From JAJZQD01 sp021847735 (GTDB lineage: Bacteria; Bacillota; Thermincolia; Thermincolales; UBA2595): 6,851 nt of DNA. Numbering within the stretch: position 1 is the first letter of the stretch; the number at the start of each line of letters is the position of its first letter. The stretch spans positions 1 to 6,851 of the forward strand of contig DAHVYW010000109.1 of assembly GCA_027324025.1 (NCBI GenBank), in the 5' to 3' direction. The position numbers and the translations under genes were made by a program. The notes beneath the pieces were generated by a model, which was given only the letters and a program-made list of their open reading frames with translations, searched no databases and was not told the origin of the DNA. Of this stretch, positions 1 through 6,121 are shown one piece after another.

Positions 1-1
1 G

Positions 2-739
2 GCAGAACGCAAATGGGTGTTTAAAGTAGCCCAAAGTGACAGCTTTGTGGCCCAAAATATTGTTGAATACATAAAATCCAAAGGGTTAACTAAAGTGGCC
101 CTGGCAACAGCTAATAATGCGTACGGTGACAGCGGCCGGACTGAATTTGAAAAAGCCGCCAAAGCCGGAGGAATCACCATTCTAACTGAACAGAAGTTTG
201 AGCAGGATGCGACTGATATGACCCCCCAACTGACTAATATCAAGAAACTTACCCCCGATGCCGTTATTGCCTGGGCTATTCCCCCGGCAGCCTCCAGTTT
301 TACGGCCAACTACCGCCAGATGGGCATTAAAGCCCCTCTGCTGCATAGTTCGGGTGTAGGCAATAAAACCTTTATTGAATTATCAGGCAGCGCTGCTGAA
401 GGCGTGGTTTTTCCCGTGGGACGCCTGTTAGTGGCAGAACAGCTTCCTGATACCGACCCGCAGAAAGCGGTTACCACTAAATATGCCGACCAATATGAGC
501 ACATATTTGGCCCCAGAAGCACCTTCGGCGGCCATGCCTGGGATGCTGTAAAAATAATTGCCCAGGCAATGGGCAAAGTAGGCTCCGATCCCTCTAGAAT
601 AAGGGATGAAATCGAAACAACCAGCTTTACCGGAGTTACTGCAGTGTTTAACTTTACCCCCCAGGACCACAGCGGTTTAACGAAAGACTGCCTCAAAATG
701 GTGACAGTTAAGGATGGGAAATGGGCATTAGCCCAATAA
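2..739 (+). CDS. livK: LIV-type ABC transporter substrate-binding protein SBP1, 5'-truncated by window edge
   Basis: This is the C-terminal 245 residues of an extracellular amino acid-binding protein of the LivJ/LivK (Peripla_BP_6) family. The frame is open to the first base. The GTG at 17 is not a start, because the matching residues AERKWVF align inside SBP2 near residue 155, so about 150 N-terminal residues (signal peptide, lobe 1) lie outside the window. Recognisable parts are the NNAYGDSG segment (codons around 113-136), which keeps the Tyr usual in the family, AWAIPP, FIEL, the GVVFPVG strand, and the FTGVTAVFNF hinge region near the C-terminus. By eye it is roughly 60-65% identical to SBP2, so the two are paralogues from duplication. 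No permease or ATPase gene follows it; it ends before a T-box that opens the next unit. It probably feeds the LivHMGF complex encoded downstream (inference). Family call is very secure; ligand unknown. Confidence 0.93.
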   Translation, partial: AERKWVFKVAQSDSFVAQNIVEYIKSKGLTKVALATANNAYGDSGRTEFEKAAKAGGITILTEQKFEQDATDMTPQLTNIKKLTPDAVIAWAIPPAASSFTANYRQMGIKAPLLHSSGVGNKTFIELSGSAAEGVVFPVGRLLVAEQLPDTDPQKAVTTKYADQYEHIFGPRSTFGGHAWDAVKIIAQAMGKVGSDPSRIRDEIETTSFTGVTAVFNFTPQDHSGLTKDCLKMVTVKDGKWALAQ

Positions 740-762
740 CCGGGTGTATTAATAAACGGAAT

Positions 763-783
763 CTTGCCTCTGATTGAGGCAAG
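763..783 (+). other. Hairpin after SBP1, weak terminator candidate
   Basis: CTTGCCTC (763-770) and GAGGCAAG (776-783) form a perfect 8-bp stem with a 5-base loop, 24 bases after the SBP1 stop. It is followed by an A-rich stretch, not a run of T, so it is not a standard intrinsic terminator on the + strand. It may stabilise the 3' end of the SBP1 mRNA or terminate weakly. Confidence 0.4.
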
Positions 784-800
784 AAACAACAAAATATTTA

Positions 801-829
801 TTTACAGGGAAGAAACTTTATGCTATGAT
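801..829 (+). promoter_or_regulatory. Sigma-A-type promoter of the T-box/liv operon
   Basis: TTTACA (801-806) and TATGAT (824-829) are separated by 17 bases. A TGC immediately before the -10 gives an extended -10 (TGn). The expected transcription start near 836 lies about 15 bases upstream of the T-box Stem I, which is the usual arrangement. This is the best promoter-like sequence in the window and should drive the T-box leader and SBP2-livHMGF. Confidence 0.75.
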
Positions 830-850
830 TTTCCTAACATTACTCAAGCA

Positions 851-1142
851 AAAGTGATGACGGAGACAAGTAAGTTGCCTTGGTTTGCCCAGGGAGGAAA
901 GGCCAGAGACTGAAAGCCTTTCCCTTATCCGACCAACCGAAATTCCCTCTTGAACTGCAGGCTGAAGGGTTATCCATTGCAGGATTACTCTGTAGGCCGT
1001 GCCGGCACTCCACCGTTAACAGGTAGAGGGTATCAGCCTAACTGGCTCGTACCTGCACAATGAGAGGGTTACAGCTGTAACCAATGTGGGTGGTACCGCG
1101 TGAAGTATAACTTCTCGTCCCTGTATGGATGAGAAGTTTTTT
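851..1142 (+). promoter_or_regulatory. T-box riboswitch 1 (leader of SBP2-livHMGF), putative Phe (UUC) specifier
   Basis: This is a complete T-box leader that binds a tRNA in the nascent RNA and lets transcription continue when that tRNA is uncharged. Stem I starts at GATGACGGAGACAAGTA (856-872), with the AGTA S-turn strand. GGAG (862-865) pairs with CTCT (947-950). The facing loop strand GAAATTCC (939-946) has the same length and position as GAAAGGCA in the B. subtilis glyQS leader, which puts TTC (943-945, Phe) where glyQS has GGC. The distal arm is GGAAAGGC/GCCTTTCC (895-902/915-922) with an AGAGA loop motif. Stem II includes CAGGTA/TACCTG around a small AGCC/GGCT hairpin. Stem III is the palindrome at 1067-1082. 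The T-box proper is AATGTGGGTGGTACCGCG (1083-1100). Its TGGT bulge (1091-1094) would pair with tRNA ending ACCA, i.e. discriminator A, which fits Phe, Ile, Leu or Val. T-box identity is near certain; the specifier is less so, ATT (Ile, 942-944) being the alternative. Confidence 0.95.
1109..1142 (+). terminator. T-box 1 intrinsic terminator
   Basis: AACTTCTCGTCC (1109-1120) pairs over 12 bp with GGATGAGAAGTT (1127-1138), with a 6-base loop and a T run (1137-1142). The 5' arm CTTCTCGTCC lies next to the T-box sequence, whose ACC can instead pair with GGT-containing bases and the 5' arm to form the antiterminator. This is the standard either/or switch, off when the tRNA is charged. Confidence 0.92.
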
Positions 1143-1297
1143 ATTTGTCATGGTTTCGAACGGGTTTGTTAGAACGGTTAAGGCCTATCTTTATGAGGCC
1201 ACGGCAGGATGGAAAACCCGCCACCTTTTAGGAGAATGGCAGTATGGATACGGCTTAAAAGCCTGACTTAAATCATACTCCTTGCAAGGTGCTTGAC

Positions 1298-1303
1298 TAT
1301 AAT
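1298..1303 (+). promoter_or_regulatory. Possible secondary -10 element upstream of SBP2
   Basis: A perfect TATAAT sits 24 bases before the SBP2 ATG, in an AT-rich stretch. The -35 position at 16-18 base spacing (around CATACTCC) is poor, so this is a weak candidate. If active it would start transcription near 1310, after the T-box terminator, and give expression independent of the riboswitch. Confidence 0.25.
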
Positions 1304-1314
1304 TAAACAATTTT

Positions 1315-1320
1315 GAGGAG
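1315..1320 (+). promoter_or_regulatory. Ribosome binding site deciding the SBP2 start
   Basis: GAGGAG lies 6 bases before ATG 1327. The alternative in-frame ATG at 1348 has AGGAG only 1 base upstream, too close to work, and starting there would shorten the basic n-region of the signal peptide. Confidence 0.8.
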
Positions 1321-1326
1321 TGTGAG

Positions 1327-2520
1327 ATGGTGTTACGGTTTAGGAGAATGTCCGCCATTCTGGCAATTGCCCTTATACTGGGTCTGTTGTTAACCGGTTG
1401 TGGCGGCGGAAATGCAAACACAGAAAAAAGTGCTACCACTGAAACAAAGGAACCATACAAAATCGGAGCGATTTTTGATATCTCCGGGACGTCTTCCTCT
1501 CTGGGCATTCCCGAAAGAGATACTGTCCAGATGATTGTCGACGAAGTCAACAAATCCGGAGGCATCAACGGCCATCCTATCGATTTGATCATGCTTGACA
1601 ACAAAAGTAATGAAACCGAGTCTGCACTGGCTGCGAAAAGCCTGATTCAACAGGGTGTTCTGGCTATTGTAGGTCCCAGTGCCAGCGGAACGACAATGGC
1701 CATAATAGAAGCAGCCCAGAAAGGTGAAACCCCGTTGGTTTCCGCAGCGGCCAGCATTCGTATAGTTGATCCGGTAAAGGACCGCAAATGGGTGTTTAAA
1801 ACCGCCCAGAGTGACAGCCTGGTAGCTGCCAAGATTGCTACCTACCTTAAATCAAAAGGCCTGACAAAAATTGCCTTTGCCAGCATGAACAATGCCTTTG
1901 GTGACAGCGGGCGGGCCCAATTTGAGAAGGCTGCAGCTCAAGAAGGCATTACCATTTTGGTTAAAGAAAAATTTGAGGCCACCGACACCATAATGACATC
2001 CCAGCTTACCAACATTAAGAAAGCGGCGCCTCAGGCAGTTGTAGCCTGGGCTATCCCGCCATCCGCTTCCAGTTTCACCGCCAACTTCCGTCAACTAGGC
2101 CTTACCATGCCGCTTATCCACAGCCATGGTATCGGAAACAAAAAGTTCATTGAACTGGCCGGTGACGCTGCCAATGGAGTAGTATTCCCGGTAGGTAAAC
2201 TGCTGGTTGCGGAAGGCCTGCCTGACACCGACCCGCAAAAAGCCGTACTCGTTGATTATGCCACCAAGTTCGAAGCCAATAAGTTCGGCACCCGGAATAC
2301 CTTTGGCGGCCATGCCTATGACGCTATCCAGATAGTTATCGATGCAGTCAAAAAGGCAGGGCCCGACAAAGCGAAAATCAGGGATGAAATTGAGAAAACC
2401 CAAAATTTCACCGGAATTTCCGGAGTATTTAACATGTCACCCACCGACCACAACGGCCTGTCTCTAGACAGCATGGTTATGGTGGAAATCGTTAACGGCA
2501 AATGGGTTCTCGCCAAATAA
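1327..2520 (+). CDS. livK: LIV-type ABC transporter substrate-binding lipoprotein SBP2
   Basis: This is an extracellular amino acid receptor of the LivJ/LivK (Peripla_BP_6) family, 397 residues, a normal length. Residues 1-25 are a lipoprotein signal: basic MVLRFRR, a hydrophobic core, then lipobox LTGC with the lipidated Cys at 25, followed by a low-complexity GGGNANTEKSATTETKE linker. Mature lobe 1 begins at YKIGAIFDISG (about 44). Ligand-pocket family segments are GPSASGTT (about 117-124) and VSAAAS (about 139-144). The NNAFGDSG segment has Phe191 where the family, and SBP1, usually have Tyr. AWAIPP starts at 240, GVVFPVG follows, and the C-terminal lobe ends with FTGISGVFNMSP (361-372) and KWVLAK. 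It sits first in the operon behind T-box 1 and upstream of livHMGF. The substrate should be a hydrophobic amino acid; the T-box specifier suggests Phe, but sequence alone does not fix the ligand. Confidence 0.96.
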   Translation: MVLRFRRMSAILAIALILGLLLTGCGGGNANTEKSATTETKEPYKIGAIFDISGTSSSLGIPERDTVQMIVDEVNKSGGINGHPIDLIMLDNKSNETESALAAKSLIQQGVLAIVGPSASGTTMAIIEAAQKGETPLVSAAASIRIVDPVKDRKWVFKTAQSDSLVAAKIATYLKSKGLTKIAFASMNNAFGDSGRAQFEKAAAQEGITILVKEKFEATDTIMTSQLTNIKKAAPQAVVAWAIPPSASSFTANFRQLGLTMPLIHSHGIGNKKFIELAGDAANGVVFPVGKLLVAEGLPDTDPQKAVLVDYATKFEANKFGTRNTFGGHAYDAIQIVIDAVKKAGPDKAKIRDEIEKTQNFTGISGVFNMSPTDHNGLSLDSMVMVEIVNGKWVLAK

Positions 2521-2536
2521 TTTTTAGGCAGCAACT

Positions 2537-2570
2537 GTTCTGGGAGGTCCCTCCGGGGCCTCCTAAGAAC
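2537..2570 (+). other. Intercistronic stem-loop between SBP2 and livH
   Basis: GTTCT...GGAGG (2537-2547) pairs with CCTCC...AGAAC (2559-2570) around a mismatched or bulged middle, enclosing a GC-rich loop. No T run follows, so it is not an intrinsic terminator. A structure here, in the only sizeable gap of the operon before livH, could protect the SBP mRNA and raise binding protein over permease levels (inference from how such operons often behave). Confidence 0.5.
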
Positions 2571-2594
2571 GGCTAACAACCAAAGGAGGAAGCC

Positions 2595-3476
2595 ATGACC
2601 CTAGCCAGTGAATTGCTACAGTATATCCTCAGCGGCCTGACAATGGGAGGAATTTACGCCCTGGTGGCTCTCGGATTTGTAATTATACATAATGTTACAG
2701 GGATTATCAATTTTGCCCAGGGAGAATTCGTTATGCTGGGGGCCATGTTCATGGTTACTTTGGTCGGGCTCAAGGTCCCTACCCCTCTAGCTTTGATAAT
2801 TTCTATAATCCTGGTTATGATTGTGGTAGGATTAATAGAGTTTGGGGCAATCCGCTCCGCCAGGAAGGCTTCGCCTGTCACACTTGTTATTATCACTATT
2901 GGTTTGTCAACCGCTATAAGAGGTATTGCTTTACTGGTGTGGGGCACCAACCCTTACAGACTTGAACCCTTCACCAAAGGAGGTCCCATTAATATCGGTG
3001 GGGCAACTATCATTCCCCAAAGTCTTTGGATTATCGGCACAACCGTGGTTGTCCTGGTGTTAACCTACTTTCTCTTTGAATACACCTATTTTGGCAAAGC
3101 CCTCAGGGCCTGCATGGTAAACAAATTTGCCGCCCGCTTGATGGGTATCAGTCCCCAGAAGATGTCTTTATTCGCTTTTGTTTTCAGCGCAGCACTTGGT
3201 GCGCTGGCAGGTATTGTCATCGCTCCTATTACCTACGTAACTTATGACATGGGCCTAATGCTTGGCCTCAAGGGCTTTGTCGCGGCGGTGCTGGGTGGCC
3301 TTAGCAGCACTCCGGGTGCCGTAATTGGCGGCCTTGCTCTGGGGGTAATTGAGTCCCTTGGTGCCGGGCTCGTGTCTTCAGGATATAAAGATGGAATTGC
3401 CTTTATCATCCTCCTGTTAGTATTATTCTTAAAACCCGGAGGAGTCTTCGGTACATCCGGCAGTAAACGCGTCTAA
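2595..3476 (+). CDS. livH: Branched-chain/hydrophobic amino acid ABC transporter permease LivH
   Basis: This is one of the two membrane subunits of the LIV-type importer and forms the translocation path with LivM. At 293 residues it has the usual length. It is almost entirely hydrophobic, with several predicted membrane segments (about 10-31, 45-59, 63-83, 96-115, 143-163, 190-214, 223-260 and 267-280). Family hallmarks are GIINFAQGEFVMLGA (36-50), the cytoplasmic loop GKALRACMVNKFAARLMGIS (167-186) that docks on the ATPase, and the KGFVAAVLGG segment with the following GGLALGVIE (226-253). The start is supported by AAAGGAGG (2582-2589), 5 bases before ATG. It lies 74 bases after SBP2 and 53 bases before livM. 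Assignment as LivH rather than LivM rests on the order and on the NFAQGE motif. Confidence 0.96.
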   Translation: MTLASELLQYILSGLTMGGIYALVALGFVIIHNVTGIINFAQGEFVMLGAMFMVTLVGLKVPTPLALIISIILVMIVVGLIEFGAIRSARKASPVTLVIITIGLSTAIRGIALLVWGTNPYRLEPFTKGGPINIGGATIIPQSLWIIGTTVVVLVLTYFLFEYTYFGKALRACMVNKFAARLMGISPQKMSLFAFVFSAALGALAGIVIAPITYVTYDMGLMLGLKGFVAAVLGGLSSTPGAVIGGLALGVIESLGAGLVSSGYKDGIAFIILLLVLFLKPGGVFGTSGSKRV

Positions 3477-3517
3477 ATTCAGCGGTCGGAATACATCGGC
3501 CAATGAAATTCCTGTTC

Positions 3518-3523
3518 GGGAGG
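3518..3523 (+). promoter_or_regulatory. Ribosome binding site fixing the livM start at 3530
   Basis: GGGAGG ends 6 bases before ATG 3530. The upstream in-frame ATG at 3503 has no purine-rich site before it and would place this ribosome site inside the coding sequence. Confidence 0.8.
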
Positions 3524-3529
3524 ATCAGA

Positions 3530-4543
3530 ATGAAAGATTTAACCAGGCGAAAACGTTTAAGACACTCTCTTATTGTTCTTTTTACCTTGTTTATTTTTTC
3601 GCTTCCCTTTTTGATTACGAATAATTACTATCTCAGTGTCTTAGTTATTATAGGTATTCACACAACCGTTGTAGTTGGCCTTTGCCTGCTAATGGGTTAC
3701 GCCGGCCAGATTTCTCTGGGCCACGCAGCTTTTTACGGTCTCGGTGCATATGCCTCCGGAATTTTAACATCAACTTACGGCATCTCCCCATGGCTGGCCA
3801 TTCTGGCCGGGGCGGTGGGGACCGGTCTAATAACCTATACAATGGGGATTCCTATTTTCAGACTAAAAGAACACTATCTCGCTTTGGCCACCCTCGGTTT
3901 AGGACTTATCATCCACGTGATTTTCGTTGAAGAAGTTGAATTGACCGGCGGCCCGTCGGGCCTTAGTAAAGGGATACCCTACCTGTCTATCGGCAAGCTG
4001 GTGTTAAACACTGATTTCAGATACTATTTTCTGGTGTGGGCGATAGCCCTGGCGGCCATCATCCTTGCTAACAATGTGGTGCATTCCCGCATCGGGCGTG
4101 CCTTGAGATCAATTCACGGCAGCGAATTTGCCGCCAAGAGTCTTGGGGTTGACACCGATAAATTCAAGCTGCAGGTTTTTGCACTGAGCGCTATCTATGC
4201 CAGCGTAGCCGGCAGCCTGTACGCCCATTACATCACCTTCATCAGTCCCAGCCCCTTTGGCCTGATGACATCCATTCAGTTCGTTGTCATGGCAGTGGTT
4301 GGCGGCCTGTCCAGTATCTGGGGTCCTATCTTAGGGGTAACAGCCGTTACCCTCCTTACAGAGGCATTAAAGTCCATTATACCCCAATTAATACCCCAGG
4401 CAGGTGGGGAATATGAAATTGTTATTTTCGGACTTATCCTTGTTATAACTATGATTTTCCTCCCGGAAGGCCTTACTTCCGGCCTGCTCAAACTTTACGA
4501 GGGCTGGCGGTACAGAAAGGAGCGGGCTGATGAAATTCCTTGA
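3530..4543 (+). CDS. livM: Branched-chain/hydrophobic amino acid ABC transporter permease LivM
   Basis: This is the second membrane subunit of the importer, 337 residues from the chosen start MKDLTRRKR (346 if ATG 3503 were used). A basic N-terminus precedes the first membrane segment (about 13-29). The LivM hallmark GYAGQISLGHAAFYGLGAY is at 56-74. IFRLKEHYLALATLGLG (109-125) and the LTGGPSGL loop (138-145) follow; this TGG.GL loop is typical of LivM and absent from LivH. The ATPase-docking loop GRALRSIHGSEFAAKSLGV is at 189-207, and VVGGLSSIWGPILG at 257-269. It ends in a charged cytoplasmic tail (YRKERADEIP). It overlaps livG by 14 bases, which implies coupled translation. No truncation or missing motif is seen. 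Confidence 0.95.
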   Translation: MKDLTRRKRLRHSLIVLFTLFIFSLPFLITNNYYLSVLVIIGIHTTVVVGLCLLMGYAGQISLGHAAFYGLGAYASGILTSTYGISPWLAILAGAVGTGLITYTMGIPIFRLKEHYLALATLGLGLIIHVIFVEEVELTGGPSGLSKGIPYLSIGKLVLNTDFRYYFLVWAIALAAIILANNVVHSRIGRALRSIHGSEFAAKSLGVDTDKFKLQVFALSAIYASVAGSLYAHYITFISPSPFGLMTSIQFVVMAVVGGLSSIWGPILGVTAVTLLTEALKSIIPQLIPQAGGEYEIVIFGLILVITMIFLPEGLTSGLLKLYEGWRYRKERADEIP

Positions 4544-5300
4544 GATAAACGACCTGACCAAAAGCTTTGGCGGCGTTCAGGCGGTCAATGATGTGAGCTT
4601 TTCTGTTGACAAGGGTGAAATCGTTGCGGTCATAGGCCCTAACGGTGCCGGCAAAACAACCCTGTTTAACCTGATGACGGGGATTTACCAGCCAACTCAG
4701 GGCAGTGTCGTTTTTAAGGACACTGATGTTACCCGCCTGACAGCTTACCAGGTGGCCCAACTGGGTATTGCCCGGACATTCCAGAACCTGCAAATATTTA
4801 ATAATATGACCGTCCTGGAAAACGTTATGGTAGGACGGCACACTAAAAGTAAAACAGGCTTTTTGGGCGCTGTATTCCCGTTGGGGCCGGTGCAGCGGGA
4901 GGAACGGGAGATTGTAGAAAAGTCTTTAGATAATCTAGCCATGGTGGGCTTGGCGGATAAGGCCCTGGAAGCAGCCAACAGCCTTCCCTACGGGCAGCAA
5001 AAAATGTTGGAGATAGCAAGGGCTGTCGCCCTTGAGCCGGAACTGCTGCTGTTGGATGAACCGGCTGCGGGGCTTAATTCCACTGAAACCCGTGAACTGG
5101 TTGAAATTATATATGGTCTTAGGGACCGGGGTGTTACAATTTTACTGGTGGAACACGATATGGAAACAGTTATGGAGATAACGGATCGGCTGGTGGTGTT
5201 GGACTTCGGCAATAAACTCGCGGAAGGCACCCCTTATGAAATTCAAAACAACCAGGAAGTTATCGCCGCTTATCTTGGGGAGGAGGGTCTCGGATGCTAA
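4530..5300 (+). CDS. livG: Branched-chain/hydrophobic amino acid ABC transporter ATP-binding protein LivG
   Basis: This is one of the two cytoplasmic ATPases of the importer, 256 residues, normal for LivG. Walker A is GPNGAGKTT (36-44), the Q-loop is Q85 in RTFQN, and the signature is LPYGQQK (152-158), a slight variant of the LSYGQQ usual here. Walker B with the catalytic Glu is LLLLDEP (172-178, E177), and the switch His is H209 in VEHD. The segment around 102-128 (HTKSKTGFLGAVF) is the LivG-type insertion. The start is supported by AAAGGAG (4516-4522), 7 bases upstream, inside the end of livM. Its stop overlaps livF by 7 bases. It carries the full catalytic set and is expected to be the fully active partner in the LivG/LivF pair. 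Confidence 0.96.
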   Translation: MKFLEINDLTKSFGGVQAVNDVSFSVDKGEIVAVIGPNGAGKTTLFNLMTGIYQPTQGSVVFKDTDVTRLTAYQVAQLGIARTFQNLQIFNNMTVLENVMVGRHTKSKTGFLGAVFPLGPVQREEREIVEKSLDNLAMVGLADKALEAANSLPYGQQKMLEIARAVALEPELLLLDEPAAGLNSTETRELVEIIYGLRDRGVTILLVEHDMETVMEITDRLVVLDFGNKLAEGTPYEIQNNQEVIAAYLGEEGLGC

Positions 5301-6016
5301 AGGTGGTAAAGCTTGATACCTATCACGGAAGGATTCGGGTGCTGAATACCATTTCTTTGAATGTTGAAAAAGGGGAAATCGTGACTATCATTGGAGCCAA
5401 CGGGGCCGGTAAAAGCACCCTGCTTGGCACAATAGCCGGTATTTACAAGCCTAAAGCCGGTCAGATTTACCTGGGAACAAAACAAACCAGCTGCCTGCCT
5501 GCCGAAAAGGTAGTCAGGGAAGGCATCAGCCTGGTGCCCGAACGCCGTGAAGTATTTGATTCCCTGTCGGTAATTGATAACCTCAAACTGGGCGCCTATC
5601 ATCGCTACAGAAACGATAGGAATAACATTGACAATGACATAGAAAACGTATTATCTCTGTTCTCTGCCCTTAGGGGCAGGGAACAACAACTGGCCGGCAC
5701 CCTAAGCGGCGGGGAACAGCAGATGCTGGCTATTGGACGCGGACTGATGGCTAATCCCAAGGTGCTTATGCTGGATGAACCGTCAGTAGGGTTGGCTCCC
5801 CTTATTGTCAAAGAGATTTTTGAAATCCTGGTTAGCCTGAAAAAACGCGGCACAACCATTCTGATGGTTGAACAAAATGCCCGCGCGGCGCTAAAAGTGG
5901 CCGACCGGGCATATATCCTCGAACGGGGGGCTATATCTTTGGCCGGAAAAGCCAGAGATATGCTCCAGGACGCCAGGGTGCAGTCAGCATACCTGGGGGC
6001 CAGGCTTCACGCCTAA
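5294..6016 (+). CDS. livF: Branched-chain/hydrophobic amino acid ABC transporter ATP-binding protein LivF
   Basis: This is the second ATPase of the importer, 240 residues, typical of LivF. Walker A is GANGAGKST (34-42), the signature is LSGGEQQ (137-143), and Walker B is VLMLDEP (157-163, E162). Two LivF-type departures from the ABC consensus are visible. The Q-loop position reads VPERREVF (81-88), like the VPEGRR of other LivF proteins. The switch His is replaced by Gln194 in VEQN, as in E. coli LivF. These are family features, not damage. The ribosome site GAGGAGG (5280-5286) lies 7 bases before ATG within the end of livG, and the 7-base overlap implies coupled translation. It is the last gene of the operon. 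No clear terminator follows, so transcripts may run on into T-box 2. Confidence 0.96.
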   Translation: MLKVVKLDTYHGRIRVLNTISLNVEKGEIVTIIGANGAGKSTLLGTIAGIYKPKAGQIYLGTKQTSCLPAEKVVREGISLVPERREVFDSLSVIDNLKLGAYHRYRNDRNNIDNDIENVLSLFSALRGREQQLAGTLSGGEQQMLAIGRGLMANPKVLMLDEPSVGLAPLIVKEIFEILVSLKKRGTTILMVEQNARAALKVADRAYILERGAISLAGKARDMLQDARVQSAYLGARLHA

Positions 6017-6121
6017 TTCAGTATCCGGCAACCGCAGACCAACCAAAGTTTTTCATTAACCGGAACTATAATAGCCGGCCCGGAATATCATGATTTTAAG
6101 TTAATTTAATATCTCCCCATG
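6017..6121 (+). promoter_or_regulatory. livF-T-box 2 spacer with degraded promoter region
   Basis: No terminator hairpin with a T run is seen after livF. A TATAAT is present at 6067-6072 but has no good -35. Aligned with the T-box 1 upstream region, CATGATTTT (6089-6097) corresponds to the working TATGATTTT -10, with the first base changed and no TTTACA at the matching position. The promoter of this copy therefore looks weak or lost, though the TATAAT could serve. Confidence 0.35.

Larger units (their letters stand above)
1143..1326 (+). other. Leader between T-box terminator and SBP2 start
   Basis: These 184 bases lie between the T-box terminator and the SBP2 start. No established gene is seen. 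They contain an unsupported 38-codon frame (1150-1266), a 10-base palindrome CCTTGCAAGG (1280-1289), a TATAAT hexamer (1298-1303) and the SBP2 ribosome binding site. The long minus-strand open frame over 1191-1604 is antisense to SBP2 and has no family features, so it is treated as chance. Confidence 0.5.
1227..1350 (+). repeat. 12-base direct repeat TTTAGGAGAATG flanking the SBP2 start
   Basis: TTTAGGAGAATG occurs at 1227-1238 and again at 1339-1350, with copies starting 112 bases apart. The second copy lies inside the SBP2 signal-peptide codons and the first is in the leader. Each looks like a ribosome site set too close to an ATG. It may be a trace of a small duplication around an earlier gene start, or chance. 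Confidence 0.4.

Noticed and set aside
17..19. GTG at 17 as the SBP1 start
   Set aside because: The frame is open to base 2, and the encoded residues align to the interior of SBP2 near residue 155. This is a window-edge truncation.
310..792. Minus-strand open frame of 160 codons across SBP1
   Set aside because: It is the complement of a clear SBP coding region. Similar antisense frames recur over SBP2 as a by-product of codon use, so it is not a gene.
1191..1604. Minus-strand open frame of 137 codons across the SBP2 start
   Set aside because: It is antisense to the well-supported SBP2 gene and leader, shows no family motif, and has no good ribosome site.
3503..3529. Upstream ATG 3503 as the livM start
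   Set aside because: It lacks a ribosome binding site, whereas ATG 3530 has GGGAGG six bases upstream. Family alignment does not need the extra nine residues.
5874..5876. Missing switch His (Gln) in LivF as a sign of inactivation
   Set aside because: VEQN is the normal LivF sequence, as in E. coli LivF, so it is a family feature.
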